Notes: generated by a model not told the origin, from the sequence alone. DNA of 44,991 nucleotides from a virus (IMGVR_UViG_3300013006_000052:1-44991); one strand, 5' to 3'; shown: positions 14,171-22,231, counted from the first letter of the stretch. Made by a program: numbers and translations.

Positions 14171-16153
14171 TTATGGTGCCGTTTGTTCTGCTTCATCACA
14201 TAAATCAAAATATTCATCAGGTCTATTGGTGTCCCAAAGTGTTGATCCTGGTGAAATATCAAAAAAGGTTTTAACTTTTTCTGGTAAGTTTTCAGTACTA
14301 TTAATCAATTGTTCTGTTCCTAAAACCGAAATAAAATCTAAACAATAAATTTCAGTAATCGACTCAGGAAGTGTACTAAGTTTTTTGTTGTTTGTCAAAT
14401 TAAGGAATGACAATCTTTTCATATTACCAATTTCTTTTGGAAGCTCATCTATAATATTTTCAAAGACTAACGTTCTTACATTTGTAAATTCACCAATACT
14501 TGCTGGAATTTTTAATATAATATCATCTTTAGATTTATTTTCAATCTGTAAAAATCTTGTGTCTTTCGGTATTGCTTCAAATAACTCTTCTAAACCAAAC
14601 ATTCTTGCATATTTTGCATTTTTATCACTAGGATATGTAATTCCAACAAAGTTAGGTTTAAAGTCGGTTGAAAGTTCGGATCTATACTTTTGTTTAAGGC
14701 TTTTTAAGTATGGTCTCATTTCTTTACTCAACACAACTTCAATATCATTTTCTGATAGATCACCTAAAGATTTTTGTAGAAGTTTTTCCTTTTTCTTTGA
14801 AACATAATAAGACATCCCAGATGGGCTTAGTCCTCTAACCATCCCAGCACTTAATTCATTACCTAAACCAATATATTTTTTTTGTAATTCATCTGGAAGA
14901 TTACTAAATATTTCATCACCCATTGACATACTTTTAAAATCAGGACTTCTTAATTCCATCCACAATTCTACCTCTTCCTCACTTCCAAGTTCTGCTAATG
15001 GATCGGTTGTCCTTAAATTGTACTGTTTATATCTATTTAATTTAGCTTGATCTTCATCTGTATAAGGTTTTGCTTCTAGATATTGTTTTTTACCATCTAA
15101 AACTGGTACTTTTTTAAGTATTTCATTCCAAGGAATAACGGTAGAACCAGCATATTTTCCTGAATTTGATCCGTCAGCAAGTCTCATTTCACCGTATCTA
15201 TCAACCAAAATTACAGACGCATAATTTAAATCTGAAGATGGTAAGTTTTTATTTATAATGTAATATAACGTTAAGTTTTGGTTCAATCGATAGTTGTAGT
15301 AGTAATTTGATGAACCTTCCCAGGATGTACACCATCTTCTATCCGGTGCGTGTTTTTTTCTAATGTTAATACATTTGTGTTTTTGGTCTGGTGCAAAGAT
15401 TAAAATATCATCATCCTCATATGGTATTTCAACATCACTTGTATCAATTTCTGGTACAGTATATTCACTTTCTTCCATTGGTGTATATCCATCAACAATA
15501 TGTTCAAATTCATCAAAAGTCATAAACTTACTCAACTTTGAGTTAAGTGGTATTAGTTCAAAGTGTTTAACAAATCTTTTTGCCCTTGGGAGAAAGGTTG
15601 TCATAGGATCTTCTTCTGGATTCTCGTCGTGAAATTTTTGTGTTATCGCAGCAACAAGTTCATTTATACCTTGGTTATTAAATTTTGAAAAGTATCTTGC
15701 TACTAACTCATTAAGTTGTGATGGGTTGTAATCTAACACAGCTCTTTTAAACTCTTTTATTTGTGGGAAATGTGTTTTAACTTCAAAAAACTTTTTAATA
15801 TTAAGTTTTGTTAATTGTAAATCAACTTGTACTTTACCTCTCCAGTTTTCAAGATAATCTTGGACCATTCCCTCAAGGTCTTTTTTACTTTTTTGTTTTG
15901 TTGACTTATCTGCAATTAAAGTTTTAACTTTATTATAGTCGTGTTTGAAGATATCTTTGTCTTCGTTATCAAATGCTGCTTTAAATCTTTCAAAATCGGC
16001 AATTGTTTTTCTTATAACTTCTTCAGTTTCATCTGTTTGTTTAGAAAACTTATCTACAAGTTTTTTAACCGTAGATTCCGGGTATTCTAATAGTATTTTT
16101 TTTGTTGTTATATTTTCTTTTACAACTTTAGATAAAAGGTCAAGTAATTCCAT
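14171..16153 (-). CDS. Large WCT-domain protein with leucine-rich repeats
   Basis: 660 residues. The N-terminus MELLDLLSKVVKENITTKKILLEYPES contains LLE in a helical leader like other proposed packaged proteins (T4 Alt begins MELITELF and is cut after ITE). A helical region spans about 30-220. A WCT-type domain lies at about 248-335 (RRWCTS at 272-277, YYIINK at 297-302), shared with the 2167-3120 protein. Residues about 500-625 form leucine-rich repeats (IPASIGEFTNVRTLVFE, LPKEIGNMKRLSFLNLTNN, LSTLPESI). This looks like an injected effector or virion protein; the function is unknown. A TATTTATAAATA palindrome lies 9-13 bases upstream. Confidence 0.7.
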   Translation of the reverse strand: MELLDLLSKVVKENITTKKILLEYPESTVKKLVDKFSKQTDETEEVIRKTIADFERFKAAFDNEDKDIFKHDYNKVKTLIADKSTKQKSKKDLEGMVQDYLENWRGKVQVDLQLTKLNIKKFFEVKTHFPQIKEFKRAVLDYNPSQLNELVARYFSKFNNQGINELVAAITQKFHDENPEEDPMTTFLPRAKRFVKHFELIPLNSKLSKFMTFDEFEHIVDGYTPMEESEYTVPEIDTSDVEIPYEDDDILIFAPDQKHKCINIRKKHAPDRRWCTSWEGSSNYYYNYRLNQNLTLYYIINKNLPSSDLNYASVILVDRYGEMRLADGSNSGKYAGSTVIPWNEILKKVPVLDGKKQYLEAKPYTDEDQAKLNRYKQYNLRTTDPLAELGSEEEVELWMELRSPDFKSMSMGDEIFSNLPDELQKKYIGLGNELSAGMVRGLSPSGMSYYVSKKKEKLLQKSLGDLSENDIEVVLSKEMRPYLKSLKQKYRSELSTDFKPNFVGITYPSDKNAKYARMFGLEELFEAIPKDTRFLQIENKSKDDIILKIPASIGEFTNVRTLVFENIIDELPKEIGNMKRLSFLNLTNNKKLSTLPESITEIYCLDFISVLGTEQLINSTENLPEKVKTFFDISPGSTLWDTNRPDEYFDLCDEAEQTAP

Positions 16154-16162
16154 AGATTATTT

Positions 16163-16174
16163 TATTTATAAATA
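16163..16174. promoter_or_regulatory. TATTTATAAATA palindrome upstream of WCT/LRR gene
   Basis: A perfect palindromic 12-mer giving TATTTATA on both strands. It lies 9 bases before the minus-strand ATG at 16153. Two further TATTTAT(A/T) copies on the plus strand (16198-16205, 16205-16212) precede the small gene at 16250. Confidence 0.4.
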
Positions 16175-16249
16175 TTATAAAACATTAAAAAATTAAATAT
16201 TTATTATTTATATGTCAATTAGTATTAGTTATTTTTTAAAATAAAAGGG

Positions 16250-16411
16250 ATGGAAAATAAAGAAGCAACAAAAGTAGGATGTCAAGCTTGTAAAACAAAC
16301 AAAGGTGTTATTAGAGCACAAAGATTAGTTTTTACGTTAGGAACTATTATATCAATATTAGCTGTTTACGGTGGAATAAGATTAGTCCAGGATATAAATT
16401 CTTTATTTTAG
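16250..16411 (+). CDS. Small membrane protein with CxxC (53 aa)
   Basis: 53 residues: a polar N-terminus with CQAC (about 11-14), then one transmembrane helix at about 27-45 (FTLGTIISILAVYGGI) and a short polar tail. The start follows AAAAGGG, one of the few purine-rich sites here. A ten-codon leader ORF (16212-16244) ends 5 bases earlier and itself starts on a TATTTATATG. The 3' end overlaps the convergent dnaJ-like gene by four bases. The role is unknown; membrane placement is inferred from sequence. Confidence 0.65.
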   Translation: MENKEATKVGCQACKTNKGVIRAQRLVFTLGTIISILAVYGGIRLVQDINSLF

Positions 16412-17334
16412 TCCCTATGAAATTTTACAAATTGGTTTATTATTAAATCACCAATTGTGTCGAGCTTGAATCCTTTTGATTTTACTCTTAATGGTTTTGA
16501 AGAATCGAATTGTTTCGGAAATTTAACTGTTAAAGGTCCATCTGGGTGTTGGATTTCAAATGATTCATTCTTTAAATCTTCTAAATCAAAAAATGCATCA
16601 TAAACTAAATTATTTCCGTATTTAATAAAATTGTCTTCTTTTTCTAACTGAATCCTTAAAATCAAATCACCATAAATTCCATTTCTAAAATCGCCCATAG
16701 ATTGAAGTCTTAAAAATTGTCCGTCATCCAATCCATGTGGAATTTTTATTTCAACACTTTTAATTTCATCTTTAGTACCTGTACCAGCACAAACAAAACA
16801 AGGGTTAACTAAAACTGATCCCGTACCACCACAACCATTACACTGTGTTGCCACCATTTGAATAAACATCCCATTACCCATTTGTCTTAATATTTGGCCA
16901 GCACCATTGCATGTTGAGCAAACCCTTTTATCTCCGCCTGTTCCAGTGCATGTGTCACAACTTGCTTTTCTTTTAAATGATATATTTTTCTTGTCACCTC
17001 TATAAGATTCTAACGTTCCAAGTTTTATTGTTACATTGGTTGTATGAGCTCTAGCTTGTTGTCTTTGATTAAACATATTATTAAACATTTCCTGAAAAGA
17101 TGCACTCATTTCGCCACCCATTCCGGCAAAAGGATTTTTTCTTTCAATATTATATCTCTGTCTTTTTTCTTCATCACCAATAACGTCATAGGCAACTGAA
17201 ATTTGTTTAAATAATTCTTCATCCCCACCTTTATCTGGATGGTTTTCTTTAGCTAAAGCTCTGTACGCTTTTTTTATTTCGTCTTGTGTTGCAGTTTCTT
17301 CAACACCCAATATAGAATAATAATCAGTATTCAT
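16408..17334 (-). CDS. dnaJ: DnaJ (Hsp40) co-chaperone homologue
   Basis: 308 residues. J domain at 1-70 with HPD at 32-34; Gly/Phe-type linker (NPFAGMGGE); four zinc-binding CxxCxGxG repeats (CDTCTGTG, CSTCNGAG, CNGCGGTG, CFVCAGTG) at about 130-190; then the C-terminal substrate domain with PHGLDDGQFLRLQSMGD. It would stimulate ATP hydrolysis by a DnaK, presumably the host's, since no DnaK is seen here. It is shorter than the bacterial protein (about 370), mainly in the linker and C-terminus, where the dimerisation segment seems reduced. A possible TATATTTG box at 17362-17369 lies upstream but has no good -33 element. Confidence 0.95.
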   Translation of the reverse strand: MNTDYYSILGVEETATQDEIKKAYRALAKENHPDKGGDEELFKQISVAYDVIGDEEKRQRYNIERKNPFAGMGGEMSASFQEMFNNMFNQRQQARAHTTNVTIKLGTLESYRGDKKNISFKRKASCDTCTGTGGDKRVCSTCNGAGQILRQMGNGMFIQMVATQCNGCGGTGSVLVNPCFVCAGTGTKDEIKSVEIKIPHGLDDGQFLRLQSMGDFRNGIYGDLILRIQLEKEDNFIKYGNNLVYDAFFDLEDLKNESFEIQHPDGPLTVKFPKQFDSSKPLRVKSKGFKLDTIGDLIINQFVKFHRD

Positions 17335-17380
17335 TTATTTTTTATTTTTGATATTTTTATACAAATATACAAAATATTTT

Positions 17381-18019
17381 ATGAAATATCTAATAGTTTT
17401 ATTTAAAAATAAAGAAAGAAAAAAAATAATAAAAAAATTTAAAACTTATAAAAGAGCAAAAGAATTTTTTGATAATCAAATTAAGAACAACAAAGTGGTT
17501 TTTGACAAAGAAATTGAGAATGGAAAATCTTGTAGGTTTGAAATTGGTTTTTTAGAAAAAGATTCCACTAATTTTGAGTCCTACTTTATTAAAGATGATT
17601 TAGGTAGACAAGTAAAAGTTGATATTGATGATCCTAACTATAAAGTTCTCCAAATTTCAAAATACCCAATAGAAGAATTAATATATGATATCTCAAAAAA
17701 TAAAAAAATATCTATTGATAAATTTATTTCTGAATACTTAAAAAGGGGATCAATTAAACTAATTTCAAAATTAAATAATAAAATTGTTGTCCAGGATGAT
17801 GATAAATTTAGTTTATTTTCATTAAAAAGTGATGAAGATTGTTTTCGTTTTACTCAAGTTTTACAAAAATATTTAACAGAAAAAAATAGGGTGGATTGTA
17901 TCATTGTTTTGGATTCATCATTACCGCAAAAAAAATACCTCTATTCTCTTTTAGAGTCTAAAGGTATTTCAAAATCAATATTATATAAAAAATCAACTAC
18001 TTTTTTTACTGGTGAATAA
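17381..18019 (+). CDS. Hypothetical protein (212 aa)
   Basis: From the ATG at 17381 (MKYLIVLFKNKERKKIIKKF) the protein has about 212 residues; an upstream TTG at 17348 is unlikely. The first 20 residues are hydrophobic then very basic. The rest is lysine-rich with a serine-rich C-terminus. No family recognised. Its end overlaps the convergent gene at 17993-18325 by 27 bases. Confidence 0.65.
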   Translation: MKYLIVLFKNKERKKIIKKFKTYKRAKEFFDNQIKNNKVVFDKEIENGKSCRFEIGFLEKDSTNFESYFIKDDLGRQVKVDIDDPNYKVLQISKYPIEELIYDISKNKKISIDKFISEYLKRGSIKLISKLNNKIVVQDDDKFSLFSLKSDEDCFRFTQVLQKYLTEKNRVDCIIVLDSSLPQKKYLYSLLESKGISKSILYKKSTTFFTGE

Positions 18020-18325
18020 ATTTTTTAGTTTAGAAGAAAAAGTTTCTTTAATTTCTTCTTCTTCTTTTTTTTCTTCTTCAACAATAGTTTCTTCTTTGTA
18101 TGAATTTTCTAATATAAAAACAATTTCAGTTCCAGATATGTCAATTTTAATTTGAGTGTCGTCAATTTTTAAATTTCTAAAGTTTGATCTTACATAATTA
18201 AAATCATCTTGATTAAGTTCATATATTAAAACCGACTTACTTCTTGGGAATAACTTTTGTGCACCATCAACAATTAACGCTAAATTTGTTAACGAATCTT
18301 CAAAACTGTTTTTATTCTCTTCCAT
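17993..18325 (-). CDS. Hypothetical acidic-tailed protein (110 aa)
   Basis: 110 residues: an alpha/beta N-terminal domain (FPRSKSVLIYELNQDDFNYV, KIDISGTEIVFIL) and a Glu/Lys-rich tail (EEEKKEEEEIKE) ending in a basic patch (KLKNLFTSKKSS). No family recognised. Its start lies inside the upstream 63-residue gene (37-base overlap in another frame). Confidence 0.6.
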   Translation of the reverse strand: MEENKNSFEDSLTNLALIVDGAQKLFPRSKSVLIYELNQDDFNYVRSNFRNLKIDDTQIKIDISGTEIVFILENSYKEETIVEEEKKEEEEIKETFSSKLKNLFTSKKSS

Positions 18326-18480
18326 AATGAAATTTTTTCTTTTTTAATTGGTAGTAGCTCTTCTTTTTTTAGGTTTTTAATCTGTTGGATGAAAGCTAGT
18401 TTTTCTTTTTCTAAACTTTCTTGGTCTTTTTTAACCTCATTCTGCAACCACTCCATCTGGTTTTCCTGTTTCGTCTTCAT
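18289..18480 (-). CDS. Small coiled-coil protein (63 aa)
   Basis: 63 residues, highly charged coiled coil (WLQNEVKKDQESLEKEK) with a basic C-terminus (ISLWKRIKTVLKIR) that could touch membrane or nucleic acid. It overlaps neighbours on both sides (44 and 37 bases), which is unusual even here, so its reality rests on gene order and coding composition. Confidence 0.5.
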   Translation of the reverse strand: MKTKQENQMEWLQNEVKKDQESLEKEKLAFIQQIKNLKKEELLPIKKEKISLWKRIKTVLKIR

Positions 18481-18865
18481 CTTCCAATTGTAAATTAAAT
18501 TCTTTTATATCAAATTTCAAACTTTGTAATTTATTCAAATCTTGTTTTTCAAAAATTTTCTTTAATTCTTCAACTTTATTAACAAATAAAACTTCTTTTT
18601 CTTCTAGTTCTCTATTGTAATCAATTATTGACTTTATGTTATTTACTGTAATCGATAATTCTTTTTCATTAAATTCTGAAACAAAAGAAATAAGTCTCAT
18701 ATTAGGTTGTGAATTTTCCTGTTCAACAACTTTACCATCTATTGTAAATTTTTTAGGTATTTTCCAATTTTGTGATATTTCCACATCAATTGATAGGTAA
18801 CCTTTTAATTTTCTAATCGATTTAAGGTATGGGAATATTTTTTCTAATTCTTTAAAAAATGTCAT
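18437..18865 (-). CDS. Hypothetical protein (142 aa)
   Basis: 142 residues with a beta-rich N-terminal half (YLKSIRKLKGYLSIDVEIS, KKFTIDGKVVEQEN) and a long C-terminal coiled coil (about 85-130). No family recognised. It lies 5 bases after the small membrane protein gene in the same run. Confidence 0.6.
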   Translation of the reverse strand: MTFFKELEKIFPYLKSIRKLKGYLSIDVEISQNWKIPKKFTIDGKVVEQENSQPNMRLISFVSEFNEKELSITVNNIKSIIDYNRELEEKEVLFVNKVEELKKIFEKQDLNKLQSLKFDIKEFNLQLEDEDETGKPDGVVAE

Positions 18866-18870
18866 AATTT

Positions 18871-19056
18871 TTATTTTAATAGATAAGTTATTATATAAGA
18901 AAGAAAAATACCAAAAGTAATAATTTCAATCTTAGAAAGTGTTAATTGAGTTGGTGGGTCGTTAAAAAGTGATAAAACAAACATAACGCTCACTCTTAGC
19001 ACGCCTAATGTTGAAAACACAAAAAGGAATAAAAAAATACTATCTGTGCCAAACAT
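18871..19056 (-). CDS. Small two-helix membrane protein (61 aa)
   Basis: 61 residues with two predicted transmembrane helices, about 7-30 (IFLFLFVFSTLGVLRVSVMF) and about 42-60 (IEIITFGIFLSYIITYLL), joined by NDPPTQLTLSK. Size and topology would fit a holin or other small phage membrane protein, but the amidase gene is 4.5 kb away, so this is only a possibility. It starts 2 bases after the Hc1-like gene. Confidence 0.6.
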   Translation of the reverse strand: MFGTDSIFLFLFVFSTLGVLRVSVMFVLSLFNDPPTQLTLSKIEIITFGIFLSYIITYLLK

Positions 19057-19058
19057 AG

Positions 19059-19235
19059 TTAATTTTTTCTAATTTCTAGAACTTCTTTTCTCAAGACTTG
19101 CATTAAGTCTTTTAATTCTTGTGCTGTCTTTCTAACTCTTGTGCCAGCAGTTTTGTTTCCTTTTTCAAATTTGTCGTAATCAAAACTCAATGATTCTACA
19201 AGATTTTTAACTTTTTGAATTGTTGTCTCTTCCAT
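19059..19235 (-). CDS. Hc1-type histone H1-like DNA-binding protein (58 aa)
   Basis: 58 residues starting METTIQKV-style (MEETTIQKVKNLVESL). The C-terminal half, with EKGNKTAGTRVRKTAQELKD followed by LRKEV, closely follows the Bacteroidetes/Chlamydia Hc1 (histone H1-like) family, whose core reads GNKAAGTR-RK--Q-LK followed by RKEV. Family members are small basic helical proteins that bind and compact DNA. The length fits the shorter Bacteroidetes form without the Lys/Ala tail. It lies exactly between neighbours (2-base gap downstream). In a phage it could shape host or phage nucleoid; that role is inferred. The family call is by remembered consensus. Confidence 0.8.
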   Translation of the reverse strand: MEETTIQKVKNLVESLSFDYDKFEKGNKTAGTRVRKTAQELKDLMQVLRKEVLEIRKN

Positions 19236-19290
19236 TTTTTTTATTATAAAAGTTTATTATTAATATAATTTAATATTGTTTTATGGTATG

Positions 19291-19764
19291 TCAATAGATA
19301 ATCGCCATATTACTATCTATAGATCGATATATAGTTAATATAACATCTAAATCTGATTTTGTAAAAGGTTTTTTTCTGTCAAACATTTCCACAAAAAAAT
19401 TCGGTATTGATTTTTTTACTTTTTCTTCTGGGTGATTATAAAATATTTCTTTAAAAAAATCTCTAAAATATTCATAGTGTTCACCATCTTCATTAATTAA
19501 AATGTTTTCTTTTTCAAAAGTTTCGATTGTTTTTTTCCAACACCAATTAAAATGATTAATGTTGTCATCATCAGACATTTCTATTTTACTTTCTTTTTCT
19601 TCACTACTACCACCTAGGTAAGTATCGTAAAGTATTGTTACGAGTGTAAATGTAAAATCGTAAAATAAGTCCATCTTTTCAAAAACAATATTATTTGTCT
19701 TGAACCAGATGTCTACTTCGCTATGTTCTAATGGTTGTGTTAGGTAGTTAAAAAAATTCTCCAT
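19291..19764 (-). CDS. Hypothetical protein (157 aa)
   Basis: 157 residues, acidic and aromatic-rich, helical by eye; MENFFNYLTQPLEHSEVDIWF at the start (quoted here as two parts, MENFFNYL and EVDIWF). No family recognised. Its start codon lies inside the 3' arm of a strong terminator-like hairpin (19756-19786), so its translation is likely controlled by RNA structure or by where transcription begins. The 55-base gap after it (19236-19290) is AT-rich with no clear signal. Confidence 0.6.
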   Translation of the reverse strand: MENFFNYLTQPLEHSEVDIWFKTNNIVFEKMDLFYDFTFTLVTILYDTYLGGSSEEKESKIEMSDDDNINHFNWCWKKTIETFEKENILINEDGEHYEYFRDFFKEIFYNHPEEKVKKSIPNFFVEMFDRKKPFTKSDLDVILTIYRSIDSNMAIIY

Positions 19765-19786
19765 AAGATTAGTTCTTATGGAGAAT
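19751..19786 (-). terminator. Terminator hairpin overlapping next gene's start codon
   Basis: A perfect 12-bp inverted repeat (ATTCTCCATAAG at 19756-19767, CTTATGGAGAAT at 19775-19786, loop 7) is followed on the minus strand by TTTTTT. The ATG of the gene at 19764 and its first codons (ATG GAG AAT TTT TTT) form the 3' arm and U-run. It can end transcription from the gene at 19814-21268 and, if read through, would hide the start codon. Confidence 0.8.
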
Positions 19787-19813
19787 AATAAGTTTAATTA
19801 TGGATTTTGTAAA

Positions 19814-21268
19814 TTATTGTGTCTTTTGGTTATAACCCATTAAAGATTTAATTCTATCAAATTCTTCTTTTATTGTTTTACTTTTTTTGTTACTTTTACC
19901 ACTTTTTCCGTTTTCTGTTACTTCATCATAAACTGGAGATGGTACTCTTTTGTACGATTGATCTTTCCATGTTGATAATTGGTCGTTTTCAAAATATTTG
20001 GCAAATTTATCATTAACACCTGTGTTTTCTGCATTTGCCCAATCTTGGTTATTACCATTAGTTGAACTTCCCTTAATTTGGTTTTCAATATATTCTTTTT
20101 TTGGTTTTACATCATCATAATCAGGTATATTTAATCCTGAAACTTCCATATTATAATCAATACCTTCTTCATCAATTTCATACGCTTTTTTATCCATCTT
20201 AGCTAACTGACCATTACCTTTAGGAAAATGTTTAGGGTTTGTTTCATATTTACCTTTAGAACCATCCTTAATATAGTCTATCATCTTTTTTGCAACAGAT
20301 TTTAAGTAATCTTCATTTTCTTTTCCTGATTCTTTATGAATTTTTTCATACTTACCAAGTCCTTTTGGTGTCGCCCCTTTTTTAATGTTGTCCTTTTCTT
20401 CGTTAACAATTTTTTCAATAATATCAATAACTTCATTTTCTGTAAATAACGCACTATTACCACCATCAACTAATCTATATAGTGTTTCTTCTAAATTAGA
20501 GGTATCTTTATATTTTTTACCGTTAAATTCAAATTCTTCACCTTTATTAGTTTTAGCTAAAGCACCGGTAAAAGCATTTCCTTCTTCCATTTCTTCATCA
20601 ACATCAACTTTACCTTTACCTGGCCATCCTTTTTTAGATCTTTTAGCAAAATATAATTCAGACATTTTTTCTTTTAATTTCTTTGGTACTCTTTCTCCTT
20701 TGTCTTGATAGCTTTGACTTAAATCTTTTAAGGCTTTAATTTTTGAGTCGATATCTGAAATTGATTTTCCAGCGTGTTCACCAGTTTTTTTAACTTTAAC
20801 ATCACCTTTCCATTTTTCTTCTAATTCCATACCACCAGTACCATACTGATTAGAACCATATTCTAAAATATCACCTTTCATATTACCACACTCCATACAC
20901 ATACCTTCTTCTAATTGTGATCCACATTGTTCACACGTTTCACCTTCCATAAAATCACCTTCTTTCATATCGCCTCTCAACATTTTAAAATCTTGTCGGT
21001 CTAATCTTCCGTTTTTATTCTTATCTAATTTACGTTGTCCTCCGTGAAGTTTTTCAAGCATTTCAGCACCACCTTTCATTGTGCCACATTCAACACATTC
21101 TCCTTCGAACATTTCAGCACCGCCACATTTTTCACAAGTTTCCCCTTCAGCAACATAATCAAATGAATCTGATTTTATCTTTTCAATAACTTGATTGGCC
21201 TTATCTTCTAAGGTTTCAAGAATTATTTTATTTGCTAGTCTTTTCAAATATTCTTTAGAGTTTCTCAT
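19814..21268 (-). CDS. Zinc-ribbon and EF-hand-containing protein, possibly virion core
   Basis: 484 residues. N-terminus MRNSKEYLKRLANKIILETL, with IILE as a possible prohead-type cleavage site. Two zinc-ribbon pairs (CEKCGG...CVECG at about 45-62; CEQCGS...CMECG at about 112-128) flank DKNKNGRLDRQDF (about 82-94), a good EF-hand calcium loop (D-x-N-x-N-G-x-L-D-x-x-D/E). The rest is Lys/Gly/Glu-rich and largely disordered, ending in EEFDRIKSLMGY, a C-terminal motif I recall from other large-phage proteins. Multiple (I/L)xE sites would suit a processed core or internal protein. TATTTATA lies 13 bases upstream. Confidence 0.65.
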   Translation of the reverse strand: MRNSKEYLKRLANKIILETLEDKANQVIEKIKSDSFDYVAEGETCEKCGGAEMFEGECVECGTMKGGAEMLEKLHGGQRKLDKNKNGRLDRQDFKMLRGDMKEGDFMEGETCEQCGSQLEEGMCMECGNMKGDILEYGSNQYGTGGMELEEKWKGDVKVKKTGEHAGKSISDIDSKIKALKDLSQSYQDKGERVPKKLKEKMSELYFAKRSKKGWPGKGKVDVDEEMEEGNAFTGALAKTNKGEEFEFNGKKYKDTSNLEETLYRLVDGGNSALFTENEVIDIIEKIVNEEKDNIKKGATPKGLGKYEKIHKESGKENEDYLKSVAKKMIDYIKDGSKGKYETNPKHFPKGNGQLAKMDKKAYEIDEEGIDYNMEVSGLNIPDYDDVKPKKEYIENQIKGSSTNGNNQDWANAENTGVNDKFAKYFENDQLSTWKDQSYKRVPSPVYDEVTENGKSGKSNKKSKTIKEEFDRIKSLMGYNQKTQ

Positions 21269-21281
21269 TTTGTTTTTTTAT

Positions 21282-21289
21282 TATAAATA
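21282..21289 (-). promoter_or_regulatory. TATTTATA motif before gene at 19814-21268
   Basis: TATTTATA on the minus strand, 13 bases before the ATG at 21268, in the 22-base gap between two genes; the longer spacing matches that of the WCT/LRR gene. Confidence 0.4.
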
Positions 21290-21290
21290 T

Positions 21291-21986
21291 TTAGTACTTT
21301 GGATTTGAGTTAAATTCCTTGGATATAATTTCTCTAATCTGATTTTCAGTCAACCCGTATTTTTTTGACATATGTTCAATAACCTTTTCAACTGTTGACT
21401 CATTCCAAATTTTAAGAGCCTTAATATCCCCTTGATTACAGTAAGGAAATCTTTTGCATTTTTCTTTAACCTGGACAAATTTTCCTCCTGGTAATTGTGT
21501 TTTACGCCATGATCTACCTTTTCCTTTTGTTGTACTACCTTTCATTTTAACGTCTTGGAAACTATTCGCGTCGTATTGTCCCATAGAACTAGAAGATGTT
21601 GCTTCTTTAAATTCTTTTTTTGAGAATAGTGGTGTGTTGTCTAATGCGGCGTACCCACCTCCGGTTGACATTGCTTCTTTATTTTCTTCTTTTTTACCTC
21701 TACTATTTAAAATTGATTGTAAAAATTCTTTCAATTCTTCCGGATTTTTAAGAAATTCTTTAATTCCAGATTTTATTTTATTTGCAGAAAGTTTTTTATT
21801 TTTTGCTAACAAATAAATTTTTTTCATATCATCAGGATTAATTAAATAATCTTTTGGTGAATTTTTTTCAGTTTTTTCTTCAGTAAATTCTTTTTTCATA
21901 TTAGAAACATCAGAACCTCTTAAACCAAGGTCGTTTGCTCGTCTTCCAAGTTCAGATATAAACATATCTTTAAGTGAATTACTCAT
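21291..21986 (-). CDS. Hypothetical virion-type protein (231 aa)
   Basis: 231 residues in parts: a helical N-terminus (MSNSLKDMFISELGRRAND), a Lys/Glu-rich middle, a Ser/Gly-rich segment (SSSSMGQYDANSFQD), then LPGGKFVQVKEKCKRFPYCNQGD, a segment I recall from other large-phage genomes next to structural genes, and a C-terminal helix-turn-helix-like KKYGLTENQIREIISKE. The paired Cys in KCKRFPYC may bind metal or form a disulfide. It overlaps the next upstream gene by 4 bases (ATGA). Confidence 0.6.
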   Translation of the reverse strand: MSNSLKDMFISELGRRANDLGLRGSDVSNMKKEFTEEKTEKNSPKDYLINPDDMKKIYLLAKNKKLSANKIKSGIKEFLKNPEELKEFLQSILNSRGKKEENKEAMSTGGGYAALDNTPLFSKKEFKEATSSSSMGQYDANSFQDVKMKGSTTKGKGRSWRKTQLPGGKFVQVKEKCKRFPYCNQGDIKALKIWNESTVEKVIEHMSKKYGLTENQIREIISKEFNSNPKY

Positions 21987-22231
21987 AGTCCTTTGAATTT
22001 AGATTCCCAGAAACTCCTTTGTTGATACATAATTGTATAGAACTCCCTGAAAGATTTTATTATTAAGTCTTTTACTTCTCCATTTAGTTTACCATTTTTT
22101 TTCATTTCTTTGGTAATTCTTTCAACCAATTTGTCTTCAAACTGTTTTGCAGTATTTGACCCTAAAAAGTCTTTTATTTCTTTTTTAATTAAAGATTCTA
22201 TTTCTCTTTTATCTGCTTGACTTATTGCCAT
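21983..22231 (-). CDS. Small helical hypothetical protein (82 aa)
   Basis: 82 residues, nearly all helix, with alternating acidic and basic faces (KREIESLIKKEIKDFLG) and an aromatic C-terminus (YQQRSFWESKFKGL). No family recognised. It joins both neighbours by overlapping start/stop codons (one and four bases), so it is translated with the lysis-type genes upstream. Confidence 0.65.
   Translation of the reverse strand: MAISQADKREIESLIKKEIKDFLGSNTAKQFEDKLVERITKEMKKNGKLNGEVKDLIIKSFREFYTIMYQQRSFWESKFKGL

Noticed and set aside
17362-17369. TATATTTG as a full promoter for the dnaJ-like gene
   Set aside because: The -7 box fits but no TTG-type element lies 17-23 bases upstream, so it is mentioned only as possible.
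17348-17380. TTG start eleven codons upstream of the gene at 17381
   Set aside because: The added residues come from an AT-rich intergenic stretch; an ATG with a normal N-terminus follows.
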